From contig NZ_JAKRFI010000001.1 of assembly GCF_022348165.1 (NCBI RefSeq), forward strand, positions 682,001 to 746,000: a DNA stretch of 64,000 nt, given 5' to 3'. Made by a program: the position numbers and the translations under genes. Origin of the DNA: Halomonas sp. McH1-25 (GTDB lineage: Bacteria; Pseudomonadota; Gammaproteobacteria; Pseudomonadales; Halomonadaceae). The notes below the pieces were generated by a model, which saw only the letters and a list, made by a program, of their open reading frames with translations, was not told the origin of the DNA and made no database searches. Below are positions 47,112-55,655 of this stretch, piece by piece (position 1 is the first letter of the stretch; every line of letters starts with the position of its first letter).

Positions 47112-47644
47112 TTGAAGCACTATTAATGGGAGGGGCTATGGGCCAGATCTTAGCTGTACATAGCGGAAGCATAGAAATGCCCGGGGACGGCACGACAACA
47201 ATTGCAACCCCAGGAATAATCTTGGAAGACCCAGATTCAGCTTTTGTTATTTTTAACTTATCAACAACCAACTCAAACCTTAGAACCTCAAGAATCCCTA
47301 GGCTTCAAAGTATATCTCAGAGCGGAGCGGAGTTTTCGAGGATAGATGGAGATGACAGGTACTTAATAAACTATCAAATAATACAATTCGCAAAATCTGT
47401 CACAATTACTCGACACGCCGGAATATCAATTCCGAGCAATTCATTTTCTACGGATATTCCAAGCAGCGAAGGTTACGACAGCTTAAAAACAATGATTTTT
47501 GCATCGTTAAATTCTACGCAATACTCAAGCAATGTTGGTACGGCATTTTTGCCCAATATATCCAACAATGGAGTGAGTTTTAGCGTAAACCGTTTAGCTG
47601 ATTCGGGATCTTCAGATTACTTTGTTCAAATTGCGGAGTTTTAA
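47108..47644 (+). CDS. AT-rich tail tip / receptor-binding candidate, 178 aa
   Basis: Ser, Asn and Ile-rich beta-type sequence (TIATPGIILEDPDSAFVIFN, FSTDIPSSEGYDSLKTMIFAS) with clearly lower GC than its neighbours. It lies between fibre and fibre-assembly genes, the place where receptor-binding modules are swapped. No family recognised, so receptor binding is inferred from position. Confidence 0.6.
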   Translation: MIEALLMGGAMGQILAVHSGSIEMPGDGTTTIATPGIILEDPDSAFVIFNLSTTNSNLRTSRIPRLQSISQSGAEFSRIDGDDRYLINYQIIQFAKSVTITRHAGISIPSNSFSTDIPSSEGYDSLKTMIFASLNSTQYSSNVGTAFLPNISNNGVSFSVNRLADSGSSDYFVQIAEF

Positions 47645-47646
47645 TA

Positions 47647-48237
47647 ATGTACCGCGACCTAGCAAATAGCCGTGACGTTTCTCTCTCCGCAGTCCGCCGC
47701 GCGCTGCCGAATATCTCTCTGCCGAGTAACCCGCCCGATGAAACCATGGCTTCACTGGGCTACCCGCGCATCCATGAAGCGCCACGACCTACGGGCGACG
47801 TGGTGACGCAGGGCGAGTCAGCGCCGGATGCGTCAGGCGTGTGGCATCAGACGTGGGAAGTGCGCGACTTCACCGCTGAGGAAGCCGCCGCCGCTTTGGA
47901 GCAGGCCAAGGCTGATGCCACCGTCCGCATCAATGCCGGCTTAAGCGCCGAGATGCACGCCATTCTCGCCGACTATCCCGACGCAGAAACCAAGACGTGG
48001 GACAAACAGGAAAGCGAGGCAAGGGCCTATCAGGCCGACGCCACCGCATCCACGCCGCTGATCGATGCCATCGCCACCGCTAGAAGCATGGATAAAACCG
48101 AACTGGTGAGCCGCATCATCGCCAAGGCGGATGCGTGGATAGCGGCGTCAGGGGCTGCAACGGGCAAGCGGCAGAAGCTCGAGGATCAGATTGCAGCGGC
48201 TACGACTATCGATGAGGCCAACGCGATTAACTGGTAA
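47647..48237 (+). CDS. Tail fibre assembly-like protein (DUF4376), 196 aa
   Basis: The C-terminal half has the DUF4376 pattern (AATTIDEANAINW end, LVSRIIAKADAWIAASGAATGKRQKLEDQI). An Ala/Glu-rich helix (EEAAAALEQAKADATVRINAGL) precedes it. Such proteins help fold or attach tail fibres. It is the last late gene. Confidence 0.7.
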   Translation: MYRDLANSRDVSLSAVRRALPNISLPSNPPDETMASLGYPRIHEAPRPTGDVVTQGESAPDASGVWHQTWEVRDFTAEEAAAALEQAKADATVRINAGLSAEMHAILADYPDAETKTWDKQESEARAYQADATASTPLIDAIATARSMDKTELVSRIIAKADAWIAASGAATGKRQKLEDQIAAATTIDEANAINW

Positions 48238-48583
48238 ACCGCCGCACCACCTGCCCTGCTACTTCCTTTCGCGTCCTCCGCCACACCGCTTCCTCGACCT
48301 CGAATAGCCGCTTGATCAGGTACACATGCGTCCCTGGCTTGTCCCAGTCGTGCCAGTCGAAGTCTGATAGCCGGCACCGGCCCGAGTACAGCCAGCCTTT
48401 CCATAGCGCGTGGTATTCGATCCAGTCGCCTTGAGGGGCGGGGAAGCGGTGGGCGTTACGCCAGCCTTTGCGCTCCAGTGCTTTCCGCCATTGCGTGCGG
48501 CGGTAGCGCTGGGCGTCCTCGTCCATGCGGCGCATCTTGTTCTCAGCGATTCGGCGTATTGCCGGGCTCTGATGGATGAGCAT
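48227..48583 (-). CDS. Hypothetical cargo protein, 118 aa
   Basis: SD AGGTGAT. Basic and Trp-rich (QWRKALERKGWRNAHRF, EYHALWKGWLYSGRCRLSDFDWHDWDKPG). Convergent with the late operon (11 bp overlap) and in line with the two genes to its right, so a separate leftward unit near attR. No family recognised. Confidence 0.6.
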   Translation of the reverse strand: MLIHQSPAIRRIAENKMRRMDEDAQRYRRTQWRKALERKGWRNAHRFPAPQGDWIEYHALWKGWLYSGRCRLSDFDWHDWDKPGTHVYLIKRLFEVEEAVWRRTRKEVAGQVVRRFTS

Positions 48584-48586
48584 GGA

Positions 48587-49027
48587 TCACCTGCCGCACC
48601 ATGCTTTGCCGCCCTCGCCCGCGACGTAGGGTATCGCCAGCCCTCTCGCCAGCATCTCCTGTCCTACGTCCTCGCCGTCGGCGTACACATCGGCAACCAG
48701 TCGGAAGAAGCTCCCGCGCTCAATGTGGCGTAGCTCCACACTCTCAGCACTCCGCAGGCGCTCGACAAGATAGATTCGGGCGTCTGCCGCCAAGGCTTTC
48801 TCCCTCGCCTTCTCGGCTTCGGTGTCGCAGCGGCTTCGCCTCTCGGGCGCCTGGATGCCGGCAATCCTGACCTTGATACGCTCGCCTATCACTGGTGGCC
48901 AGTCGTGTACGGATACCGTCAGCGTATCACCATCGTAAAACGACACGATCTCATCGACCGTAGCGCTACCGTAGTCGGCCAGGGCAAGCGCGGGGGCCGC
49001 AAGGAAAGCGAATATTGCAAATCTCAT
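48587..49027 (-). CDS. Secreted thermonuclease-family protein (SNase), 146 aa
   Basis: A signal peptide (MRFAIFAFLAAPALALA) is followed by a SNase OB-fold: VSFYDGDTLTV (Asp ligands), VRIAGIQAPERRS (Arg and Glu of the active site), SFFRLVADVYADGEDVGQEMLARGLA (second catalytic Arg). It would be a Ca-dependent extracellular or periplasmic nuclease, perhaps degrading incoming DNA or aiding nutrient use in the lysogen. ATGA overlap with the upstream DUF4160 gene. Confidence 0.85.
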   Translation of the reverse strand: MRFAIFAFLAAPALALADYGSATVDEIVSFYDGDTLTVSVHDWPPVIGERIKVRIAGIQAPERRSRCDTEAEKAREKALAADARIYLVERLRSAESVELRHIERGSFFRLVADVYADGEDVGQEMLARGLAIPYVAGEGGKAWCGR

Positions 49028-49419
49028 AGGCGAATTTCACCAACAACGCAGTCAGATGGGCGTGTCCGGTTCCATTCCTCAGCCAGCATCCCCTTGTTTT
49101 TCTTGTGCCACTTTTTGATGTTCTTGAAATACTTTCGCAAACCGCCTTCCGGATGTAGCGGCTCGCACCCGAGAATAGTAAAGCTGTTTTCCTCGCCACC
49201 TATCTTGACATGAAAATGGGGAGGCGGGTGTTCATTAGCATAAATGTGCATCGATAACCCTTGGTGGCTGGCTATAAGCTCCTTCGTTATCCATCTGATC
49301 TCGCAGTTGTCACCACGATCCTCGGCCAGCTCCTCAATATGGCCGTAGTTAATGCACTCCTCTAGATCTGCGATAAGCGAATGATCAATATCATGCTTGT
49401 GCACAATGCTTTGCGACAT
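49024..49419 (-). CDS. DUF4160 family protein, 131 aa
   Basis: SMHIYANEHPPPHFHVKIGGEE is the DUF4160 signature. The C-terminus (KYFKNIKKWHKKNKGMLAEEWNR) is basic. DUF4160 proteins often neighbour DUF2442 partners in toxin-antitoxin-like pairs; here the partner is absent and a thermonuclease follows. ATG 49419 has GGGAGC upstream, preferred over a frame to 49458. The 49420-49599 stretch to its right holds its promoter region, a GGCATGATGCC palindrome (49446-49456), and no gene. Confidence 0.75.
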   Translation of the reverse strand: MSQSIVHKHDIDHSLIADLEECINYGHIEELAEDRGDNCEIRWITKELIASHQGLSMHIYANEHPPPHFHVKIGGEENSFTILGCEPLHPEGGLRKYFKNIKKWHKKNKGMLAEEWNRTRPSDCVVGEIRL

Positions 49420-49599
49420 AAAAGGCTCCCGCGTGAATACCACCTGGCATGATGCCATGCCGCGTGATACTCGTCTGGTCGCGCTTTGGTCGCAAAACGG
49501 TAGGTATAGATGCAGGTATTAGAAACATCGGATGCCGCTAAGTTATTGTTTTAACGGGAAACCGCATTGCAAGCGCAGCCCCATATTAGCGAATTTCGA

Positions 49600-49656
49600 A
49601 CTTAAAATCCCTCGGAGGTTGACTCCGTGCCGGTTCGAGCCCGGCTCCGGGCACCA
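49600..49656 (+). other. attR: 3' half of tRNA-Leu(UAA), prophage right end
   Basis: The 3' half of tRNA-Leu runs from the anticodon loop (CTTAAAA, anticodon TAA) through the variable arm, T-arm (GCCGGTTCGAGCCCGGC) and acceptor strand with CCA. The bases before it (gcgaatttcga) do not pair with the anticodon stem, and no 5' half is present, so this is not a working tRNA but the integration cross-over site. The 49657-49833 stretch to the right is non-coding flanking DNA. Confidence 0.85.
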
Positions 49657-49833
49657 AGAATCAGGCACTTACCTCCCCCGCCTTGGTTCTCCCATATCTT
49701 CCCTTGCCAATGTGTCAACAAAGTGTCAACCGACAACCTTGGTCCGTATTTTACCGCTTCCTTGCTCGGATTGACGCTCACCTCAGCGCATCGCCCTCCC
49801 TACGCACCGCCTCCGCTAACACCAAATAAGGCG

Positions 49834-49856
49834 AAGCCGCCTTCTTTCGGCGGCTT
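49834..49856. terminator. Hairpin downstream of the small envelope gene
   Basis: AAGCCGCC-ttctttc-GGCGGCTT is a strong stem but lacks a good U-run on either strand. It may end the minus-strand gene at 49886. Confidence 0.4.
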
Positions 49857-49885
49857 ATCCAACCGTCAGGCACAACGAAACTTGC

Positions 49886-50074
49886 CTACAAACTGATTTC
49901 CACAACCATTTCCCGCTTCCAACGGTTATGCTCAATATCCGATGCCTTTTGCATCTCCTGCCGCATGTCCCAATCCGCCATAGGATCTGCTTGTCCCTTG
50001 GGCGGCGATGAGTTCAAGCCCATGAACAAGACCAAGGCTCCGGTGCACAGCGCACCTAACAATACAATGCGTAC
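49886..50074 (-). CDS. Small membrane-anchored host protein, 62 aa
   Basis: ATG 50074 with AGGGAAG upstream. MVRIVLLGALCTGALVLFMG is a membrane or signal segment, followed by a hydrophilic tail. No family recognised. The 50075-50290 gap has no further feature that I trust. Confidence 0.5.
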   Translation of the reverse strand, partial: VRIVLLGALCTGALVLFMGLNSSPPKGQADPMADWDMRQEMQKASDIEHNRWKREMVVEISL

Positions 50075-50290
50075 CATTTCACTTCCCTGTGTATTTTCGT
50101 GTAAGCGCACCCTGCAGCATATAAGCGATCAGCAAACGATGCAGTTACACACCATCATACTTTCGGCTAATTTTGTTTGGCAGGGAAACAGACGCACGGC
50201 CGACATCCTTCGTGCAATCCCTCCTTGTCGGCAGTGTTAGGCTTCGTTTGTAGAAAGATGACGAGGTGGCGAGGCCTTAGCGAAGAGATT

Positions 50291-50908
50291 TCACATGAAC
50301 TGATAGATGATCGCCCCGAGACCAATCAGATAGACAGCGACGGTCAGAACCACTAGCAAGCCATCACGTGCAATCAGTCCCAACCCGATGGCGGCAAGGG
50401 CGGCACCCGACAAACTGTTAGCAAACGGCACCAGTTCCAGCACCGGCATGCTTAGGGCTATGAGAATACAAATTACAGCCACGATCCATGCCGCCGCCCC
50501 ATGAGTCAGCATCGTCAGACGGTGCTTGAGCAACTTATCGATCCAGCGTGCGCCAGGACGAAGAAAGCGCAGCGCCTTGAGGAACCGCTTGCGGGGTAAC
50601 GAGCGCTTCAACAGCCAGCGAGGTAGCCAGAAGTGTTTTCTGCCTACCAGCAGCTGCCCGGCGATCAACAACACTAGCAGGCCACATAACGAGGGCAGGC
50701 CGACAATGCCGCTGAGCGGAGAAAAGGTGAGCAAGCCAGGCACCAGCAACATCGCCCCGAAGGAGCGGACTCCGACGGCATTGATCATCGTTTCCACACT
50801 AACCGAGTCGGCGTCGACTTCCTTGCCCGCCTCTTCGAGATAGTCCAGCAGCCCCTCGAGGTCTTCGGGTGCCTGTTGTGATTCTTGATTCGTCATCTGA
50901 CAATCCAT
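50291..50908 (-). CDS. ExoD-family membrane protein, 205 aa
   Basis: Matches ExoD-like exopolysaccharide-synthesis proteins: an acidic N-terminus (LEGLLDYLEEAGKEVDADSVS), then FGAMLLVPGLLTFSPLSGIVGLPS, RKHFWLPRWLLKRSLPRKRF, and several membrane helices at the C-terminus. The role in polysaccharide production is poorly defined. ATG 50896 is an alternative start. Confidence 0.85.
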   Translation of the reverse strand: MDCQMTNQESQQAPEDLEGLLDYLEEAGKEVDADSVSVETMINAVGVRSFGAMLLVPGLLTFSPLSGIVGLPSLCGLLVLLIAGQLLVGRKHFWLPRWLLKRSLPRKRFLKALRFLRPGARWIDKLLKHRLTMLTHGAAAWIVAVICILIALSMPVLELVPFANSLSGAALAAIGLGLIARDGLLVVLTVAVYLIGLGAIIYQFM

Positions 50909-51013
50909 TGCCGTTCGCCATTCTGCTCAGAGTAACATGCCCTGGCCGGTACGGAGACGCCCCATGTCACGCCTCATGTTTGCATCCGCCAGACATGACG
51001 GCTAAGGTAGAAA

Positions 51014-51201
51014 ACGTGCAGTATGCAGCGGCCAGGAAGGCCGCCAGTAAATGGAATTGCGCGTTCAGGATGAACGGACCCGAGGAAAGGGAGGCATTAA
51101 CTAACGGCAGGAAGCTAGCCAGTATTGCCAAGGATCCCCTCACCGCTATGCACACTCGCTTTAAGCATCGACCGGCGTCCTCCTTGGCGCTGGTTTTTTT
51201 T
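51014..51201 (+). ncRNA. CsrB/RsmZ-type CsrA-sequestering sRNA (candidate)
   Basis: About 190 nt with eight GGA motifs, several in perfect hairpin loops: GCGGCC-AGGAA-GGCCGC (51028-51044), CGTTC-AGGAT-GAACG (51062-51076), CCC-GAGGAAA-GGG (51079-51091) and GGC-AGGAAGCTA-GCC (51106-51120). A terminator (ACCGGCG/CGCTGGT, then TTTTTTTT) ends at 51201. Loop-borne AGGA repeats plus terminator are the defining layout of CsrA/RsmA decoy RNAs. The 5' end is estimated from a weak TTTGCA/TAAGGT promoter (50979/51003). Confidence 0.75.
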
Positions 51202-51438
51202 GGCTGACATTCCCCCGGTCTACCCACTGGCAACTAGTCGCCTTGGCATTTTCTGGGCCCTGTAGCAGAATAATGCTGCAATTACATGCCGGTCTTGCCG
51301 GCAGTTCGTCGGCCAGGCTTGCCGCGTATCCAATCAGCCGCTTCCGATACGGCCAGCCACCTGCCCTTCAGCCGGTTTTATTGCATGGGCCTGCCCTCGA
51401 TAGACAACTCAACGAAATTACCGGGACCGGCAAGCATA

Positions 51439-53001
51439 ATGCGTAGCGAGCATGACCTACTCATCATCGGCGGCGGCGTCGCCGGCCTGACCCTGGCTCT
51501 TGAGGCAGCCAATTACCGTGACGTGACGCTACTCAGCCCGGTCTCGACCGGCTTGGGCGCCAGTCGCTGGGCTCAGGGCGGTATCGCCGCAGTCCTTGAT
51601 CCCCGGGATACGATCGAGGCCCATATCCAGGATACATTGATTGCCGGCGACGGTTTGTGCAACGCGAGCGCGGTGCGGTTTAGCGTGGAGCATGGCCACG
51701 CGGCGATCGATTGGTTGATATCGCTAGGCGTGCCGTTTAGTCAGGATGCTTCGCCGGATGCGCGTTTTCCTTACCACCTGACTCGCGAGGGCGGCCACGG
51801 TGCACGGCGCATCATTCATGCTGCCGATGCGACCGGACAGGCGCTGATCGACACGCTGACAGCACGGGCCCGTCAAGCTTCCGGCATTCGCATCATCCAC
51901 GACTTGCACGCGGTCCAACTGCTCAGGGATGGCCATGGCCGCTGCTGCGGTGCTTTTTGCCTGGATGAGCATGGCCAGGCATTCGCAATGACTGCGCACG
52001 ACACCGTACTCGCCACCGGGGGTGCCAGCGGCTTATATTTGCACACCACCAGCCCTGCGCCGGCATGTGGAGAAGGCATGGCCATGGCCGCCGAACTCGG
52101 CGCCACGCTGATGAATCTGGAATTCCAGCAATTCCACCCCACCTGCCTTTACGATCCTGCTGGGACGCCATTTTTGATTAGCGAAGCGGTCCGCGGCGAG
52201 GGAGGCCTGCTGCGGACTGTCGATGGGCGACGCTTCATGCCCGATTACGATGCACGAGCCGAACTGGCGCCACGGGACATCGTAGCCCGCGCTATCCATG
52301 GCGAAATGCTACGAAGTGGAACGGAACATGTTCTGCTGGATGTGACTCATTTGGACGCCCAAGCGATTCGTGAGCACTTCCCGACCATTCACGCTCATTG
52401 CCTGAGCCGTGGTCTGGACATTGTGCGCCAACCGATTCCAGTGGTCCCTGCGGCACATTATAGCTGCGGCGGTATCGCCACCGATGCCAGCGGTGCCACT
52501 GGCATCCCCCACCTTTATGCAATCGGCGAGGTTGCCTGTACCGGCCTGCATGGTGCCAACCGGATGGCCAGCAACTCCTTACTGGAATGCTTGGTCTATG
52601 CCCGCTCGGCGGCCCGTACGTTACGCCAAACCGGAAACGATACGCCTACCGCTCCCGTCAATGTGCCGAACCGCCCAGCGACCGCTTCATCTCATGAAGA
52701 CCTCAGCCATGCAATGCAGAGCATACGCCGCATCATGAGCGATAAAGCAGGGATTGTGCGTAGCGACGCGGGTCTGGCCGCAGGACGTCAGGCCCTGCAG
52801 CAGCTATACCGTCAATGCGATTCTCTGGAGTTGGAGAATGCCGCCAGCCTTGGCCAGTTCCGGCTGCGCCATATGCTGAATCTTGCTGAAATGACCTTGA
52901 AGGTCGCAAGTGACCGGCGCGAATCGCGCGGCCTCCACTACAATCGCGACTGTCCAGACCATCGACTTGCACCTAGCCCCTCTCGCATTTCACGAGGCTG
53001 A
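51439..53001 (+). CDS. nadB: L-aspartate oxidase, 520 aa
   Basis: FAD-binding Rossmann motif (LLIIGGGVAGLTLALEA, residues ~6-22), then GASRWAQGGIAAV, GGASGLY, QFHPTCL, REGGHGARRI and GLHGANRMASNSLLECLV, all typical of NadB in the succinate dehydrogenase flavoprotein superfamily. It oxidises L-aspartate to iminoaspartate for NAD synthesis. ATG 51439 gives the normal N-terminus; the in-frame extension to 51286 is not conserved-looking. It overlaps the convergent ygfX-like gene by 12 bp. Confidence 0.95.
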   Translation: MRSEHDLLIIGGGVAGLTLALEAANYRDVTLLSPVSTGLGASRWAQGGIAAVLDPRDTIEAHIQDTLIAGDGLCNASAVRFSVEHGHAAIDWLISLGVPFSQDASPDARFPYHLTREGGHGARRIIHAADATGQALIDTLTARARQASGIRIIHDLHAVQLLRDGHGRCCGAFCLDEHGQAFAMTAHDTVLATGGASGLYLHTTSPAPACGEGMAMAAELGATLMNLEFQQFHPTCLYDPAGTPFLISEAVRGEGGLLRTVDGRRFMPDYDARAELAPRDIVARAIHGEMLRSGTEHVLLDVTHLDAQAIREHFPTIHAHCLSRGLDIVRQPIPVVPAAHYSCGGIATDASGATGIPHLYAIGEVACTGLHGANRMASNSLLECLVYARSAARTLRQTGNDTPTAPVNVPNRPATASSHEDLSHAMQSIRRIMSDKAGIVRSDAGLAAGRQALQQLYRQCDSLELENAASLGQFRLRHMLNLAEMTLKVASDRRESRGLHYNRDCPDHRLAPSPSRISRG

Positions 53002-53391
53002 CCAGATCAATACCCGCCGCAGAGCCTGGCGCGCCTGGGCATTGGCGCTATCGGGCCATATCCAGTAGTGGTTTCCGGCCACGTTAAGGCCGATGAGCCA
53101 GGGCCCCAGATAAGTGTGGCGGAGAGAGACATTGCACCACGCGTCGGACTGCCCCTCACGGCGCTGCCAGCCACCTTCCTTTCCCGGCACCCAGCGTAAC
53201 TGCCAGGCCCGCCGTTTCCGGCGCTCCCGTAACGATGCCGCCACGAACCCAAGAATCGCCATGACGACGAGCCATAGCGGTCCATAGACGGCAACAAGCA
53301 GGCACGTGATGACCGCGACCGCCAAGCTCGACCGTCGTTGCCAATCAGAGGGTACGATATTGATCGTTACCGGTTGATTCGGCATATTCAA
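52990..53391 (-). CDS. ygfX: YgfX-like membrane protein, 133 aa
   Basis: Two adjacent membrane helices (SSLAVAVITCLLVAVYGPLWLVVMAILGFVA) are followed by a basic segment and a soluble domain (LGPWLIGLNVAGNHYWIWPDSANAQARQALRRVL), as in YgfX/CptA. It overlaps sdhE, its usual operon partner, by 47 bp. In E. coli YgfX has been linked to cell-division/cytoskeleton effects. Confidence 0.78.
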   Translation of the reverse strand: MNMPNQPVTINIVPSDWQRRSSLAVAVITCLLVAVYGPLWLVVMAILGFVAASLRERRKRRAWQLRWVPGKEGGWQRREGQSDAWCNVSLRHTYLGPWLIGLNVAGNHYWIWPDSANAQARQALRRVLIWSAS

Positions 53392-53623
53392 CGATCATCT
53401 TTACGATACGGCGCAGCATGTCGTCGCCGGGCCATTCGCGACGCATCAACCAGATGAACAAATCCTGATCTTCCTCTTCGATCAAGGCGCGATACGCCGC
53501 CTGATCGGCCTCGTCCAGGTCGGGATAGCGATGCTTCAAGAAAGGCAACAACAACAGGTCGAGCTCCCACATGCCACGCCGGGAATGCCAGTACAGGCGC
53601 TTGAGGGTGGTATCTTCGCTCAC
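53345..53623 (-). CDS. sdhE: FAD assembly factor SdhE, 92 aa
   Basis: The RGxxE motif needed for flavinylation is present (HSRRGMWELDLLLLPFL), with YRALIEEEDQDLFIWLM downstream. SdhE helps attach FAD covalently to SdhA. Normal length and normal pairing with ygfX. Confidence 0.93.
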   Translation of the reverse strand: MSEDTTLKRLYWHSRRGMWELDLLLLPFLKHRYPDLDEADQAAYRALIEEEDQDLFIWLMRREWPGDDMLRRIVKMIVEYAESTGNDQYRTL

Positions 53624-53826
53624 CAGGGGCCCCTTGTGTCTCGGATGAATGTGGCGAAAGTATACCCGAGCCTTTCGGGGTACGATATTGCCGCAACGGC
53701 ACCACTCTCAGAGACCCGCTTTCGTTGCCTGGCTAGTGCGTTGTTTTCTCACGGTTTACGCAGTATGCTGGACAAAACAACAACACATGCCGCCTGCTGG
53801 GCAGGCCATGCCGCACGGAGATATCG

Positions 53827-54123
53827 ATGACCAAGTCAGAGTTGATCGAACAGATCGCCATGCGACAGCCCGAGCTGTCCATCAAGGAAGTCGAGGCAGC
53901 GGTACGCATCATACTCGACGATATTACGGATGCCCTGGCCGATGGTGGGCGTGTCGAGATACGTGGCTTCGGCAGCTTTTCGCTGCACTACCGCGAACCG
54001 CGCCTGGGCCGCAATCCCAAAACCGGTGACCCGGTCGATCTCGATGGCAAATACGTGCCACACTTCAAGCCAGGCAAGGAACTGCGGGAACAGGTCAACT
54101 CCAGCCGTGCGCTGGGCTATTGA
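53827..54123 (+). CDS. ihfB: Integration host factor subunit beta, 98 aa
   Basis: Typical HU/IHF fold: [47 protein letters not shown] (DNA-binding arm with the intercalating Pro in GRNPKTG), [18 protein letters not shown] bends DNA in recombination, replication and transcription and is used by many integrases. In gammaproteobacteria ihfB normally follows rpsA, but here rpsA is 7.4 kb away on the opposite strand. Confidence 0.96.
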   Translation: MTKSELIEQIAMRQPELSIKEVEAAVRIILDDITDALADGGRVEIRGFGSFSLHYREPRLGRNPKTGDPVDLDGKYVPHFKPGKELREQVNSSRALGY

Positions 54124-54161
54124 CCCTCCCGGACGAGACCGAATTCAAAAAGGATATTGCT

Positions 54162-54467
54162 ATGCGTTGGCTCAAAGGGCTGCTGCTGGCCGTCATTCTG
54201 CTGGTAGTCTTGCTGCTAGGCATTCTCTTCGCCGTTAACAATCAGCAAGCGCTTCCACTGAACCTGATCTGGGCCGAACTGCCTCCGGCCTCGCTATCGC
54301 TCTGGCTACTCATAGCCCTGGCCTGCGGCGTCGTATTGGGTATGCTGGCAATGACTGGCGTTTACCTGCGACTGCGCACGCTGCTGACCCGCGCCCAACG
54401 CCACAACCAACAGCAGCGCAAGGAACTCGACCGCCTCCGCATTCAGGAGTTCAAGGAAATTCCCTAA
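54162..54467 (+). CDS. lapA: LapA family (DUF1049) inner-membrane protein, 101 aa
   Basis: Two membrane helices (GLLLAVILLVVLLLGILFAVNN and LWLLIALACGVVLGMLAM) with FAVNNQQALPLNLIW between, then a basic coiled-coil tail. ATG 54162 has AAGGAT upstream; an in-frame GTG or TTG at 54120 overlaps ihfB. LapA works with LapB in controlling LPS synthesis. No gap to lapB. Confidence 0.9.
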   Translation: MRWLKGLLLAVILLVVLLLGILFAVNNQQALPLNLIWAELPPASLSLWLLIALACGVVLGMLAMTGVYLRLRTLLTRAQRHNQQQRKELDRLRIQEFKEIP

Positions 54468-55655
54468 ATGCCTGACCTGCTGCTGCTGGCCCTGCTGTTG
54501 GCGGCAATCGCTATTGGCTGGTGGCTTGGACGTCGCGAAGCGGTTAAGTCACGTCGCCAGTCGCAGCAGCAAGCCAGCCTGTCCCGCGACTATTTCGTGG
54601 GCCTCAATTATCTGCTCAACGAGCAGCCCGACCGTGCCATAGAGACCTTCGTCCAGGCACTCGAAGTCAATAGCGATACCATCGAAACCCATATCGCCTT
54701 GGGCAACCTGTTCCGTTCACGCGGAGAGGCTGACCGTGCCGTCAAGATTCACCAGAATCTACTGGCCAGGCCCTCACTGACCCACGCCCAGAGCGATCGG
54801 GTTCAATTGGAACTGGCTCGGGATTTTCTGCATTTGGGGCTACTCGACCGCTCCGAACGCCTTCTTCAGCAAGTGTTGCGGGAAACCGGCGACGATGCCA
54901 TACGTCAGGCGGCCCGGCGCCTGCTGGTGGACTTGTTCGAACGTGAGCGCGAATGGCACCAGGCGTTGGACGTGGCCTTGCCGCAAATGGTGCGCCAGGA
55001 TCCGGACGTTCGTCGGGCGGCGGCACATTGGCTCTGCGAACTGGCCCAGCGGGACATGCAGTCGGCCAGCCCCGCAATGGCACGCAAACGGTTGCGACAA
55101 GCGCTTTCCATTGACGATAGCTGTGTCAGGGCCAACTGGCTGTTGGCTCGACTCGAGCAGGAGACTGGCCACTACAAGTCGGAAGTCCGTTTTCTCAAGC
55201 GCATTCCCGAACAGGATCGCGACTTCACTCCGGTGATTCTCGAGCCGCTACGCGACGCTCTGCTGAAATTGGGAGGCGAACGCGACCTGGAACACTATCT
55301 GCGCCAGTCGATTGCGACCACGCCACACATCAGCGCCGTCATCATGCTGGCCCAACTCCTCGAACGCCGTGAGGGGATCGAGGCCGCGACTCGGCTGGTC
55401 AGCGAGCAGCTGGCCAGCACCCCGAGCCTGCGCGGTATCGACTATCTGATGGATCTGTCGTTACTGGATGCCACGGCCACGCCACAACGCGAACGCATCG
55501 TCCTGCTCAAGCAACACACCGCCAAACTGCTCGAAATCCGCCCACGTTTTCGCTGTCAGCGCTGTGGCTTCTCGGGTGGCCAGTTGCACTGGCAATGCCC
55601 CAGCTGCCGTCACTGGGGCACGACCAAGCCAATCACTGGCCTTGAGGGGGAATAG
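54468..55655 (+). CDS. lapB: Lipopolysaccharide assembly protein LapB, 395 aa
   Basis: N-terminal membrane anchor ([20 protein letters not shown]), tandem TPR units ([20 protein letters not shown], then [20 protein letters not shown] and further repeats to ~340), and a C-terminal rubredoxin-like zinc site ([10 protein letters not shown]...WQCPSC). LapB delivers LpxC to FtsH and balances LPS and phospholipid. Starts directly after lapA and overlaps convergent pyrF by 23 bp. Confidence 0.94.
   Translation: MPDLLLLALLLAAIAIGWWLGRREAVKSRRQSQQQASLSRDYFVGLNYLLNEQPDRAIETFVQALEVNSDTIETHIALGNLFRSRGEADRAVKIHQNLLARPSLTHAQSDRVQLELARDFLHLGLLDRSERLLQQVLRETGDDAIRQAARRLLVDLFEREREWHQALDVALPQMVRQDPDVRRAAAHWLCELAQRDMQSASPAMARKRLRQALSIDDSCVRANWLLARLEQETGHYKSEVRFLKRIPEQDRDFTPVILEPLRDALLKLGGERDLEHYLRQSIATTPHISAVIMLAQLLERREGIEAATRLVSEQLASTPSLRGIDYLMDLSLLDATATPQRERIVLLKQHTAKLLEIRPRFRCQRCGFSGGQLHWQCPSCRHWGTTKPITGLEGE

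Noticed and set aside
49600..49656. Functional tRNA-Leu gene
   Set aside because: The 5' half, D-arm and the pairing strand of the anticodon stem are missing, so it is an attachment-site remnant.
50967..51233. 88-aa minus-strand ORF with a hydrophobic region
   Set aside because: It lies antisense to the CsrB/RsmZ-like RNA candidate, has no good SD and its composition is explained by the RNA hairpins and terminator.
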